From Gaiellasilicea sp963707575 (GTDB lineage Bacteria; Actinomycetota; Thermoleophilia; Gaiellales; Gaiellaceae): 64,000 bases of DNA. The notes below the pieces were generated by a model. It had not been told where the DNA came from. It worked only from the letters and a program-made list of their open reading frames with translations, and made no database searches. Shown here piece after piece: positions 33,593 through 42,766 of the stretch (position 1 is its first letter; each line of letters starts with the position of its first letter). The stretch is taken from assembly GCA_963707575.1 (NCBI GenBank), contig OY970171.1, forward strand, positions 1,612,001-1,676,000, read 5' to 3'. Position numbers and translations under genes: made by a program.

Positions 33593-35002
33593 ATGGAGCC
33601 GGCCCGGCAGCACCACAACGTCACGCTCGCCGTGCTGACGCTGGCGGGGACAGCCTTTGCGTTCCAGCAGACGATGGTCTTCCCGGCGCTGCCCACGTTC
33701 CAGTCGGAGTTCGGGGCGAGCACGGCTTGGACGACCTGGGTGCTGACCGCGTTCCTCGTCTCGGCCGCCGTCGCGACGCCGATCCTCGGCAAGCTCGGAG
33801 ACCAGTACGGGAAAGAGCACATGCTGCTCGTCAGCCTCGGGATCTTCCTGGCCGGCTGCTTGGGCGCAGCCTTTGCCTGGGACCTGCCGTCGCTGATCGG
33901 CTTCCGCGTGCTCTCCGGCGCGGGCGGAGCGGTCTTCCCGCTCTCTTTTGCGATCATCCGCGACGAGTTCCCCCCGGAGCGGGTCGGGGTCGGGATCGGC
34001 CTGCTGTCGGCGGTCTTCGGGGTGGGCGGCGGCTTCGGGATCGTGCTCTCGGGGGTGATCGTCGACCACCTCTCGTGGCGGCTGCTCTTCCTGCTCGGGT
34101 CAATCCCAGTCGCTGCGTCGCTCGCGCTCGTGCACCGCTACGTGCCGGAGTCGCCGATCCGCACGCCGTCGCGGGTCGACATCCCGGGAGCGCTGCTGCT
34201 CTCCGGTGCTCTCATCACCTTCATGGTCGCGCTGACCGAGGGGGAGCACCTGGGCTGGCTGTCGCCGCCGATCGGTGGCCTCGTCGCCGCCTCGGCCGTG
34301 ATCTTCGCCCTCTGGGTCTTCGTGGAGTCCCGCTCTCCGGCGCCGATGGTGGACATGCGCATGCTCGCGCACCGGCCCGTGTTGCTCACGAACGTGACGA
34401 CGATGATCTCCGGGTTCGCGCTCTTCACCTGCTTCGTGCTCGTGCCGTCCTTCGTGGAGTCGTCTCCCGTGCGTGGCTACGGCTTCGGGGCGAGTGCGAC
34501 CGAGGCGGGGCTCTACCTGCTCCCGAGCTCGCTCGCGATGCTCTTCTCGGGGCCGGTGGCAGGACTCGTGGGCCGGCGCGTCGGCCCGAAGTGGCCGCTG
34601 GCAGTGGGAATGACGATCGTCGCGTTCGCGGCCCTCCTGCTCGCGTTCGCCCACGACGAGCCCTGGCACGTCGTCCTCTCGAGCGCGCTGCTCGGCCTCG
34701 GCGTCGGCGCCGCCTTTGCGACGATGGTGGCCCTGATCGCCGACAACGTCGACGCACGCGAGATGGGGATCGCGACCGGCATGAACACGGTCGTCCGGAT
34801 GGTCGGATCGGTCATCGGGGGCCAGGTCGGGGCGGCGCTCCTGACCGCGCAGACGATCGGCTCGTCGTCCGTCCCGGCCGAGTCGGCCTTCACATGGGCC
34901 TTCGGACTGAGCGCCGTCGCGGCGCTGGCTGCGGCGGCGGTTGCGCTCTCGATCACGCGGCAGCCGTTGCGGCGGCTCGCGCCCGCGGAAGCCGCGTCCT
35001 AG
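33593..35002 (+). CDS. MFS transporter, DHA2 (14-TM drug:H+ antiporter) type
   Basis: The product has 469 residues with about 14 hydrophobic helices. MFS motifs are visible: the loop 2-3 signature GKLGDQYGKEHML and, in helix 5, GGGFGIVLSGVIVD (motif C of antiporters), plus LLFLLGSIPVA. It probably exports drugs or metabolites; substrate unknown. Transcript appears leaderless. Its stop codon shares the palindrome CTAG with that of the convergent zinc-ribbon gene. Confidence 0.9.
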   Translation: MEPARQHHNVTLAVLTLAGTAFAFQQTMVFPALPTFQSEFGASTAWTTWVLTAFLVSAAVATPILGKLGDQYGKEHMLLVSLGIFLAGCLGAAFAWDLPSLIGFRVLSGAGGAVFPLSFAIIRDEFPPERVGVGIGLLSAVFGVGGGFGIVLSGVIVDHLSWRLLFLLGSIPVAASLALVHRYVPESPIRTPSRVDIPGALLLSGALITFMVALTEGEHLGWLSPPIGGLVAASAVIFALWVFVESRSPAPMVDMRMLAHRPVLLTNVTTMISGFALFTCFVLVPSFVESSPVRGYGFGASATEAGLYLLPSSLAMLFSGPVAGLVGRRVGPKWPLAVGMTIVAFAALLLAFAHDEPWHVVLSSALLGLGVGAAFATMVALIADNVDAREMGIATGMNTVVRMVGSVIGGQVGAALLTAQTIGSSSVPAESAFTWAFGLSAVAALAAAAVALSITRQPLRRLAPAEAAS

Positions 35003-35730
35003 CTCGCGCGCCGGGGGGACTCGTCGTCGTCGTCCGAGGAGGTGACGTCGTCGGGGGCCGTGACCTCGGTCTGTGCTTCCTCCTGCGGCTCCAGCCGCTC
35101 GGTGGGCTGCGCCCGCAGGCGCGCCCCGTCGACCCTCTCCTCGGTCTCGGCCAGCAACTGCTCGCGCTCGGCACGCTTCGACTCGAGCGCCGTGTCGGCC
35201 GCCTGGACCTCGTTGCGGAGGCGCTCCACCTCCGCCTCGTTGCGCGCGTAGGCGGCCTCGCCGAGGTCCCGGAGCCCCGTCGTGCGGGCGCTCCCGAGCT
35301 GCTCGATCTCGGCGTCGATCCGCGCGAGGTGGCGCCGTGCCGAGGCGCGCGCAGCCAGGGATTCGATGGTCGCGTCGGCGCGCTCGCGCAAGCCGTCGAA
35401 CGAGCGGACGGCACGACGCGCGACCGGGCTCTCGTCGGGCCGGCGCGCCAGCGACGGGAAGCCCGCGAGGACGAGCAGTCCGGCGGCGAGGGCGAAGAGC
35501 CCCCCGGCGGTGCTGCCCGTGAGGAGCAGCACGAGGCCGAGCACGAGCAGGAGCGCTCCGAGCACCAGCAGACCGGTCGCTGGAGGGACGCCGAAGACGC
35601 GCCGGTCGGCCCGCTGCACCCCGACCGTCTCGGGAGCCGGTCCGTCGGCGAGTGCGGCGCCGCACCAGCCGCAGGTGGGCATCCCTGCCGGCACCTCGTT
35701 TCCACAGGCTGGGCACGGCGTCAGCGGCAT
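34999..35730 (-). CDS. Zinc-ribbon membrane protein with coiled-coil tail
   Basis: The product has 243 residues. The N-terminal zinc ribbon (CPACGNEVPAGMPTCGWCG) holds four Cys. Two hydrophobic helices follow (about 50-90). Then comes a long charged helical region (about 100-220; IDAEIEQLGSARTTGL, NEAEVERLRNEVQAAD) likely to form a coiled coil, and an acidic tail rich in Asp/Ser. No known family; a scaffold or structural membrane protein is the best guess. The stop overlaps that of the convergent MFS gene. Confidence 0.65.
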   Translation of the reverse strand: MPLTPCPACGNEVPAGMPTCGWCGAALADGPAPETVGVQRADRRVFGVPPATGLLVLGALLLVLGLVLLLTGSTAGGLFALAAGLLVLAGFPSLARRPDESPVARRAVRSFDGLRERADATIESLAARASARRHLARIDAEIEQLGSARTTGLRDLGEAAYARNEAEVERLRNEVQAADTALESKRAEREQLLAETEERVDGARLRAQPTERLEPQEEAQTEVTAPDDVTSSDDDDESPRRAS

Positions 35731-35812
35731 CGAGGCTGAACGCTAGTCGAGGCCGCGGGGTTGCGCAGCGGTCCGGAGTAGGAGAAGCGGGCGCGGCGGC
35801 CAACACGGTGCC

Positions 35813-36334
35813 GTGGCCTCCCCGCCGCAGCACCTCACGCTGAAAGAGCATCGCGACGATCGTCATCGCGTCGAGCTCGTCGTGCGGTGGCTCGTCGTCG
35901 CCCTCCTGACGCTGTTCGCACTGCTCGGGCTCGCCAACGTCTTCGGCCAGAACCCGACCCACTCCACCGGTACGGGCGACGTGGCGACGCTCGACGTGTC
36001 GGCGCCGAACCGGTTGCGCGGAGGCGTCTTCTACCAGGGGCGCTTCTCGATCCACGCGAAGCAGGAGATCGCCAAGGCGACGCTCTTACTCGACAGCGGC
36101 TGGTTCGAGTCCATGCACATCAACAGCTATTCACCGGAGCCGCTTGGCTCCGCCTACCGCAACGGCAAGCTCGTGCTGGACTACGGCCGCGTCGCTGCCG
36201 GCGACACGCTCGTGGCGCGCCTGCAGTTTCAGGTCAACGCGACGAATGGTGGGCACCGCTCTCAGGGCGTCGAGCTGCACGACGAGGACGTGCCGCTGGC
36301 GGCCGTCGACCGCGACGTCACGATCTTTCCCTGA
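35813..36334 (+). CDS. Membrane-anchored conserved hypothetical protein
   Basis: The product has 173 residues. One membrane helix (about 25-45, WLVVALLTLFALLGLANVFG) leads to an extracytoplasmic beta-type domain with GGVFYQGRFSIHAKQEI, LLLDSGWFESMHINSYSPEP and GDTLVARLQFQVN. Family not recognised. The GTG at 35813 is the first in-frame start. Its stop shares one base with the YetF gene (TGATG), so the two are translated together and may form one membrane unit. Confidence 0.65.
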   Translation: MASPPQHLTLKEHRDDRHRVELVVRWLVVALLTLFALLGLANVFGQNPTHSTGTGDVATLDVSAPNRLRGGVFYQGRFSIHAKQEIAKATLLLDSGWFESMHINSYSPEPLGSAYRNGKLVLDYGRVAAGDTLVARLQFQVNATNGGHRSQGVELHDEDVPLAAVDRDVTIFP

Positions 36335-36774
36335 TGGACATCGTCGTCCGCGCAGGCGTCGCCTTCCTGATCCTCTTCCTGCTGCTGCGCGTGCTCGGGC
36401 GCCGCGAGCTCTCGTCGATGGAGCCGTTCGACCTGATTCTGCTCGTCGTCGTCGGCGACCTGGTTCAGCAGGGCGTGACGCAGAGCGACATGTCTCTCAC
36501 GGGCTCCATGCTCGCGATCGGCACCTTCGCGATCCTCAGCCTGCTCGTCTCGTGGCTCGTCTTTCGCTTCCGCCGGTTGCGTCCGGTGCTGGCCGCCGGG
36601 CCGATGATCATCCTGCAGGACGGCAAGCTGATCGAGCACAATCTCAAGCACGAGCGGCTGACGGAGGACGAGGTCGCGGCGGCCGCGCGGCAGCAGCAGA
36701 TCGGCTCGCTCGACGACGTGGCCTGGGCCGTGCTCGAGGGGAACGGCCGGATCAGCTTCATCCCCCGAGGCTGA
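36334..36774 (+). CDS. YetF/DUF421 family membrane protein
   Basis: The product has 146 residues with three membrane helices (VRAGVAFLILFLLLRVLG, PFDLILLVVVGDLVQQG, SMLAIGTFAILSLLVSWLV) and a short cytosolic DUF421 domain (GPMIILQDGKLIEHNLKHERLTEDE, ARQQQIGSLDDVAWAVLEGNG). The LGRRELSSMEPFDLIL segment is the family hallmark. Role unknown; spore-germination-linked homologues exist in Bacillus. It overlaps both neighbours by one base. Confidence 0.88.
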   Translation: MDIVVRAGVAFLILFLLLRVLGRRELSSMEPFDLILLVVVGDLVQQGVTQSDMSLTGSMLAIGTFAILSLLVSWLVFRFRRLRPVLAAGPMIILQDGKLIEHNLKHERLTEDEVAAAARQQQIGSLDDVAWAVLEGNGRISFIPRG

Positions 36775-37703
36775 TGCCCCTCTATCTGTCCGAGCACGAC
36801 GTCGAGTCGCTGCTCTCGCCGGGCGAGGCAGTGCCGGTGATCGAGGCGTGCTTCGGGCGGCTCGCCGCCGGGACGGTGGAGAACGTGCCGCGCCGGCGGA
36901 TGAGCTTCGAGGGCGGCAGCTTCGCGCTGATGGCAGCCGTCGACCGGGAGCTCCTGTTCGCAGGCGCCAAGACGTACGCCGTCGTCGAGGGGAGAGCGGC
37001 CTTCCTCCTCTGCCTCTTCGGGCTGGAGACGGGGGCCCTCGAGGCGGTGATCGAGGCGGACGCGCTCGGTCGGTGCCGGACCGGTGCGGCGAGCGGCGTC
37101 GCCGCGAAGCACCTCGCCCGGGCCGGCGCGCGGACGCTCGGGGTGATCGGCTGCGGCGGTCAGGCACAGGCGCAGGTGGAGGCGATTCGGGCCGCCGTGC
37201 CTGCAATCGACTCGGTGAGTGCGTACTGCCGGACCCCGGAGCGGCTCGCCGCGTTCTGTGCGGCCACGGGCGCCGAGCCGGCCGAGGGCCCGCAGGAAGC
37301 GGCCGCCATGGACGTCGTCGTCACGATCACGACCTCCCGCGACCCGGTGCTGAGGGGAGACTGGCTGAGCGAGGGCGCCCTCGTCGCGGCGGTCGGCGCG
37401 AACCGCCCGGATGCGCGTGAGCTCGACAACGCGGTGCTCCAGCGCGCAACCTTCGTCTGCTGCGACTCCCGGGAGCAGGCGCAGCTGGAGTCCGGCGACC
37501 TGATCGAGCCGGTGGCGAGCGGCGTGCTGGACTGGCTCGAGGTGCACGAGCTGCAGGAGGTCGTCGCCGGGGAGCTGCGCGGCCGCGAGGGCGAGCGCGA
37601 CGTCGTCGTCTTCAAGTCGAACGGTCTCGCGGCCTGGGACGTCGCTGCCGGAGCGGCCGTGCTGGAGCTGGCCCGCGAGTGCGGCCTCGGCCGCCAACTC
37701 TAG
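36774..37703 (+). CDS. Ornithine cyclodeaminase / mu-crystallin family protein
   Basis: The product has 309 residues. It shows the family N-terminus (LSEHDVESLLSPGEAVPVIEACFGRLAAG), RRRMSFEGGSFALMAA, the helix GRCRTGAASGVAAKHLA and the NAD(P) loop LGVIGCGGQAQAQVEAI. Members include ornithine cyclodeaminase, alanine dehydrogenase and imine reductases, so the substrate is open. The genes on either side give no pathway clue. ATG overlaps the YetF stop (TGATG). A degenerate repeat-like stretch follows the stop. Confidence 0.85.
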   Translation: MPLYLSEHDVESLLSPGEAVPVIEACFGRLAAGTVENVPRRRMSFEGGSFALMAAVDRELLFAGAKTYAVVEGRAAFLLCLFGLETGALEAVIEADALGRCRTGAASGVAAKHLARAGARTLGVIGCGGQAQAQVEAIRAAVPAIDSVSAYCRTPERLAAFCAATGAEPAEGPQEAAAMDVVVTITTSRDPVLRGDWLSEGALVAAVGANRPDARELDNAVLQRATFVCCDSREQAQLESGDLIEPVASGVLDWLEVHELQEVVAGELRGREGERDVVVFKSNGLAAWDVAAGAAVLELARECGLGRQL

Positions 37704-37763
37704 GAACGGGGCTCGTCGTGCGTGAGGCAAGGGAGCGAAGCGCCCTAGGGGTCTTCGCTTGCG

Positions 37764-38003
37764 CTAGCTAGCAAGAGTCTGCTGAGCGCTTGCGATCGTG
37801 TCCTTGCCGATCGCCTTGATCACCTCGGGGCGGTCGAGGAGCCGGGCGCGCTGGTCCGGCGTGAGGCGGTTCTGGACGTAACGGTCCTCGAGGATCTCGG
37901 CCAGGTCGCGCCCACGATCGTGCTCTCGGATCACGTACGCGGCGATGCGCTCCTCGGCGGACGACCGCTGGAACAGAAACGAGAACAGGTCGCGAAACGC
38001 CAT
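37764..38003 (-). CDS. Small conserved hypothetical protein
   Basis: The product has 79 residues: MAFRDLFSFLFQRSSAEERI, a central charged region (VIREHDRGRDLAEILEDRYVQN) and TPDQRARLLDRPEVIKAIG. Predicted mostly helical and cytosolic. I know of similar short actinobacterial proteins but no function. It is divergent from the next gene with 24 bp between starts, and convergent with the ornithine-cyclodeaminase homologue. Confidence 0.65.
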   Translation of the reverse strand: MAFRDLFSFLFQRSSAEERIAAYVIREHDRGRDLAEILEDRYVQNRLTPDQRARLLDRPEVIKAIGKDTIASAQQTLAS

Positions 38004-38015
38004 CGGCGCGGATTG

Positions 38016-38021
38016 TATCCT
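38016..38021 (+). promoter_or_regulatory. -10-like hexamer of the 38028 gene
   Basis: TATCCT is located 6 nt before the ATG at 38028, in the 24-bp divergent interval. Confidence 0.45.
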
Positions 38022-38027
38022 CCTGCC

Positions 38028-38372
38028 ATGCGACGCAGCGCGGCCGAAGGCCGTTGTGCGGAGAGGACGCTCCGGGGCTTCGACGACGCCGGTCGCGACG
38101 AGCGCGTCGTGATCTGGATCGAGCGGAAGCCGGGTGCCGTGTGGTCGGTCGGCCGCATGGTCAACCCGCAGCACCGCGAGACGGACGAGCCGCGGGCGGA
38201 CGACTGGCTCTTCGAGGGCTACGAGCTCGGTGACGCGTTGGAGGCGGCGAACGACGCGCTGGAGGACGATGTTCGCGTGTTGGAGCAGGACGGCGCGACC
38301 GACCTCGTCAAGCCGTTCACGCGCAACGAGATCCTCCCCGTATTGGAACGCTTCTTCTTCGGCCGTCGCTAG
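38028..38372 (+). CDS. Conserved hypothetical protein
   Basis: The product has 114 residues. Visible segments are VVIWIERKPGAVWSVGRMVN, WLFEGYELGDALEAANDALEDDVRV and FTRNEILPVLERFFFGRR. Probably one small alpha/beta domain, cytosolic, no Cys clusters or membrane helix. Family not identified. The transcript appears leaderless. Its stop shares CTAG (38369-38372) with the convergent HIT gene. Confidence 0.65.
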   Translation: MRRSAAEGRCAERTLRGFDDAGRDERVVIWIERKPGAVWSVGRMVNPQHRETDEPRADDWLFEGYELGDALEAANDALEDDVRVLEQDGATDLVKPFTRNEILPVLERFFFGRR

Positions 38373-38971
38373 CCGTTCATCGCGGCTGCGACGGCCTCGA
38401 GGTTCGAGCGCCAGATCGGCTCGGGTGTGGGCGGCAGGATGTCGTCCCAGATCGCGGCGAAGCTGCCGACCGTCTGCGGCAGTCTCGCTGGACGCGCCAT
38501 GAACCAGAGGTGCAGGTGGGCGCTGCCGTCGCCCCAGCGGCCGACGTGGACGCGGCCGATCTCACCGACGGAGGCGACCGCCCGCTCGACCCGCACGATC
38601 AGGGGGCCCAGCTCGGCGGCGAGCTCCGGAGCGAGATCGCCGAGATCGTGATGCGCACGCGGCTGGAGGATCACAACGACTGGCAACCCCGACGGCTCGG
38701 GCCTCGGCGTCAGCAGCCAGCGCTCGTCCGACCAAATCGCGTCCTCGTCCCCCTGCCGGCAGCGCCAGCAGTCACCCGGGTCCTCCCCCAGACGCGCCCG
38801 CTCCGCCGGACGAGGCGGCAGCAGGGGACGGGTGCGGAGCTCGCCCTCGAACGGGAACGTCTCCCACTCGTGGAGCGGCGGGATCGGCAGCCGCCCGTCC
38901 GCATCGGCGGCGGCGAGTGCGCGCTCGTACAGCTCCTCCGGCTTCTCGGCTACGCCGACTCCTTCGGCCAC
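38369..38971 (-). CDS. HIT-like superfamily protein
   Basis: The product has 200 residues. The C-terminal half has the histidine-triad remnant GDGSAHLHLWFMARP (H-x-H-x), after VVILQPRAHHDLGDLAPELAAELG. The N-terminal half has a CxxC pair (GDCWRCRQGDEDAIW) that may bind zinc, as in GalT-like HIT proteins. It is predicted to hydrolyse or transfer nucleotidyl groups; the substrate is unknown. GTG 38971 overlaps the end of the MntR/DtxR gene by 22 bp, so the two form an operon. Confidence 0.8.
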   Translation of the reverse strand: MAEGVGVAEKPEELYERALAAADADGRLPIPPLHEWETFPFEGELRTRPLLPPRPAERARLGEDPGDCWRCRQGDEDAIWSDERWLLTPRPEPSGLPVVVILQPRAHHDLGDLAPELAAELGPLIVRVERAVASVGEIGRVHVGRWGDGSAHLHLWFMARPARLPQTVGSFAAIWDDILPPTPEPIWRSNLEAVAAAMNG

Positions 38972-39390
38972 TCGAGATTCGCGTCCGGAATGGGGTCGCC
39001 GTGCGGATCGTGGGTGGGGAAGCCGAGCGCGCGGTCGATGCGCTCCTCCAGCTCCTCCGAGAGCGCGTGCTCGAGGCGGTCGGCCTCGTCGTGGACGTCG
39101 TCGACGCCGATCCCGAGCGTCTCCGCGAGGTAGAGCTCGAGCAGGCGATGGTGGCGGATCACCTCGAGCGCGACGCGCTCGCCCGCGCGCGTGAGCGTGA
39201 CGCCGCGGTACGGCGCATGCTCGGCGAGGCCGAGCACGGCGAGCTTCTTCACCATCGCGCTCGCCGACGCGGCCGAGACGCGCTGGCGCTTGGCGAGCGC
39301 GGAGGTGGAGACGCGCTCGCTCTCTGTGCCGAGCTTGTAGATCTCCTTCAGGTAGTCCTGGATCGCGTCGCTCAGATCCGCTGGGGCCAT
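38950..39390 (-). CDS. mntR: DtxR/MntR family metal-dependent repressor
   Basis: The product has 146 residues, a two-domain form without the SH3 domain, as in MntR. The winged helix (about 5-70) includes AIQDYLKEIYKLG, VSTSALAKRQRVSAASASAMVKKL and the wing LAEHAPYRGVTLT. The dimerisation and metal domain contains VIRHHRLLELYLAE and VHDEADRLEHALS, with the His/Glu residues that bind Mn or Fe. It would repress metal uptake genes not in this window. TAGACT lies 7 nt before the ATG. It is divergent from mqnD. Confidence 0.88.
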   Translation of the reverse strand: MAPADLSDAIQDYLKEIYKLGTESERVSTSALAKRQRVSAASASAMVKKLAVLGLAEHAPYRGVTLTRAGERVALEVIRHHRLLELYLAETLGIGVDDVHDEADRLEHALSEELEERIDRALGFPTHDPHGDPIPDANLEWPKESA

Positions 39391-39446
39391 GCGCAGGAGT
39401 CTAGGAGGGCGGCGGGTTCCCGGGCGGTTCGGGCGCGGGCCGGTGC

Positions 39447-39452
39447 TAGCCT
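39447..39452 (+). promoter_or_regulatory. -10-like hexamer of mqnD
   Basis: TAGCCT ends 6 nt before the GTG at 39459, within the 68-bp divergent region shared with the DtxR/MntR gene. Confidence 0.45.
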
Positions 39453-39458
39453 CGGCCG

Positions 39459-40292
39459 GTGCCAGACCGCCCGCTGATCCGGCTCGGACACAGCCCCGAC
39501 CCCGACGACGCCTTCATGTTCTGGGCGCTCGCCGCGGGCGCGATCGACACACGCGGGTTCCGCTTCGAGCAGGTGCTCCAGGACATCCAGACGCTGAACG
39601 AGTGGGCGCTCGAGGGCCGGCTCGAGGTGACCGCGATCTCGTTGCACGCGTACCCGTTCGTCCAGGACCGCTACGCGCTGCTGCCCCACGGGGCGAGCAT
39701 CGGCTCGGGCTACGGGCCGGTCGTCGTCGCACGCGAGCCGCTCACGATCGAGCAGCTGCGCGAGGTGGAGATCCTCGTTCCCGGCACGATGACGACCGCA
39801 TTCCTCGCGACGCGGCTCGCGCTCGGAGAGTTCCGCTACCGGGAGCTGCCGTTCGACCGGATCATGGACGAGCTGACCTCCGGCCGCGCCGCAGCGGGCG
39901 TCGTCATCCACGAAGGGCAGCTCACCTACGAGGAGGTCGGTCTCCAGAAGGCACTCGACCTCGGGGAGTGGTGGCTGCTGGAGACGGGGCTGCCACTGCC
40001 GCTCGGCGTCAACGTCGCGCGGCGCGACCTCGGGGACGCGCTCCACGATCTCTCGGCCGTCCTGCTCGAGTCGATCCGAGCGGGGCTCGACAACCGCCGC
40101 GAGGCGATGCGCTACGCGATGCGGTTCGGCCGCGGGATCGAGCTCGCGGTCGCCGACCGCTTCGTCGGGATGTACGTGAACGAGCTCACGTGCGACTACG
40201 GCGACGAGGGGCGGCAAGCCGTGGAGGAGCTGCTGCGCCGGGGGGAGGAGATCGGCGCCTTCCCGGAGCCGGTCCGGCTCGACTTCATCTAG
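39459..40292 (+). CDS. mqnD: 1,4-dihydroxy-6-naphthoate synthase (futalosine menaquinone route)
   Basis: The product has 277 residues. The N-terminal LGHSPDPDDAFMFWALAAG is the MqnD form of the SPxPND motif (MqnA differs). Further segments are ISLHAYPFVQDRYALLPHGASIG, GTMTTAFLATRLALGEF and VIHEGQLTYEEVGLQKALDLG, typical of the periplasmic-binding-like MqnA/MqnD fold. It converts cyclic dehypoxanthine futalosine to 1,4-dihydroxy-6-naphthoate, indicating menaquinone made by the futalosine pathway. No other mqn gene is in the window. Repeat B copy 2 follows the stop. Confidence 0.9.
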   Translation: MPDRPLIRLGHSPDPDDAFMFWALAAGAIDTRGFRFEQVLQDIQTLNEWALEGRLEVTAISLHAYPFVQDRYALLPHGASIGSGYGPVVVAREPLTIEQLREVEILVPGTMTTAFLATRLALGEFRYRELPFDRIMDELTSGRAAAGVVIHEGQLTYEEVGLQKALDLGEWWLLETGLPLPLGVNVARRDLGDALHDLSAVLLESIRAGLDNRREAMRYAMRFGRGIELAVADRFVGMYVNELTCDYGDEGRQAVEELLRRGEEIGAFPEPVRLDFI

Positions 40293-40294
40293 CA

Positions 40295-40360
40295 CGCCCT
40301 GGCCGGCCGGCTCACGACGGGCGGAGCCCGCCTCCGCCGGCCTCGCGCGCCTGAGCGCAC
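40295..40360 (+). repeat. Repeat B, copy 2, directly after the mqnD stop
   Basis: It starts 3 nt after the TAG and matches copy 1 (5891-5956, opposite strand) at about 61 of 66 positions, including the GGGCGGAGCCCGCC hairpin. In both places it begins right after a stop codon and runs in the direction of transcription. Confidence 0.7.
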
Positions 40361-40395
40361 GCCGCGCCAGGAACGCGCTAGTAGGTTTCTTCTCT

Positions 40396-41553
<1,158 letters not shown>

Positions 41554-41560
41554 TGCGCTG

Positions 41561-42766
41561 ATGGAGATCATCGACCGCTATCTGACCCTCGGGCTGAGAC
41601 TCGGCCGGCACGTCGAGGGCCTCGTGGACTCCTACTACGGCCCGCCCGATCTCGCCGCGGCCGTCGAGCAGGAGGCGCTGGTGGACCCGGCCGCGCTCGC
41701 TGCCGACGCCGACGTGCTTCGGGCCGACCTGGAGGAGGCCGAGCTCGACGAGCAGCGCCGCGGGTGGCTGCTCGACCAGGCCGTCGGCCTGCGCATCTAC
41801 GCCGGCCGCCTGGCCGGGGAGCAGCTGGGCTACCTCGACGAGGTCGAGGGCTGCTACGGCGTCCGGCCGGAGCGGATCCCTGAGGAGGACTTCGCGATCG
41901 CCCACGAGCGCCTTGACGAGCTCCTCCCCGCCGCAGGCACGCTCGAGGAGCGCTACGAGGCCTGGCGCGCCGCGAACGAGGTGCCGGCTGAGCGCCTCCT
42001 CGAGGTGGCCGGGCCGATCCTCGCGATCCTGCGGGAGCGCACCCAGGCCGTGGTCGAGCTTCCGAACGGCGAGGAGTTCACGCTCGAGCTGGTCGCCGAC
42101 GAGCCGTGGGCGGCCTTCAACTACTACCTCGGCGGCGGGCGTAGCCGCATCGTCGTGAACACGGACCTGCCATTCACCGCCACGGACTTCGTCCACCTCG
42201 TCGCCCACGAGGGCTATCCCGGTCACCACACGGAGCGCGTGGTCAAGGAACGGCGCCTCGTCGAGGAGCTGGGGCTGCTCGAGGAGTCGATCCAGCTCGT
42301 GCCGACACCTCAGTCACTCGTGGGCGAGGGGATCGCCGAGGTCGGGGCCGAGCTGCTCGTCGACGAGGAGGTCGAGGCGGAGCTCGCGCGCGTCTACGCG
42401 GCAGCGGGGATCCGCTACGACCCCGACGAGGCCCGCCTGATCCGCGAGGCGCGCGAGCCGCTGGCCTGCGTGACCCGGAACGCGGCGATCATGATCCACG
42501 AGGACGGGCTTCCGGAGGACGATGCGCGGGCGTACGTCGCGCGCTGGGCGCTCGCGCCGGCCCATCGCGCGGAGCGGATGGTCTCCTTCGTGATCGACCC
42601 GACCTGGCGCGCCTACGTCACGACCTACACGGAAGGACTGCGGCTTTGTCGGGCCTTCGTCGGCGGCGACCCGGCGGCGTTTCGGCACCTGCTCACGGAG
42701 CCGATCCGCGTCGGTGAGCTGCTCGCCGCAGCCGGCGGCGATGCCGCGGTATCGTCCGGCTCGTGA
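41561..42766 (+). CDS. DUF885-like putative zinc metallopeptidase
   Basis: The product has 401 residues, mostly helical. The zinc motif HEGYPGHH in LVAHEGYPGHHTERVV (about 212) is that of the DUF885 group, related to M2/M3 peptidases, with the downstream Glu probably in VGEGIAEVGAE. There is no signal peptide, so it is cytosolic. Substrate unknown. It lies 7 bp after the thiolase gene, and its stop overlaps the aldehyde dehydrogenase start (GTGA), forming one operon. Confidence 0.82.
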   Translation: MEIIDRYLTLGLRLGRHVEGLVDSYYGPPDLAAAVEQEALVDPAALAADADVLRADLEEAELDEQRRGWLLDQAVGLRIYAGRLAGEQLGYLDEVEGCYGVRPERIPEEDFAIAHERLDELLPAAGTLEERYEAWRAANEVPAERLLEVAGPILAILRERTQAVVELPNGEEFTLELVADEPWAAFNYYLGGGRSRIVVNTDLPFTATDFVHLVAHEGYPGHHTERVVKERRLVEELGLLEESIQLVPTPQSLVGEGIAEVGAELLVDEEVEAELARVYAAAGIRYDPDEARLIREAREPLACVTRNAAIMIHEDGLPEDDARAYVARWALAPAHRAERMVSFVIDPTWRAYVTTYTEGLRLCRAFVGGDPAAFRHLLTEPIRVGELLAAAGGDAAVSSGS

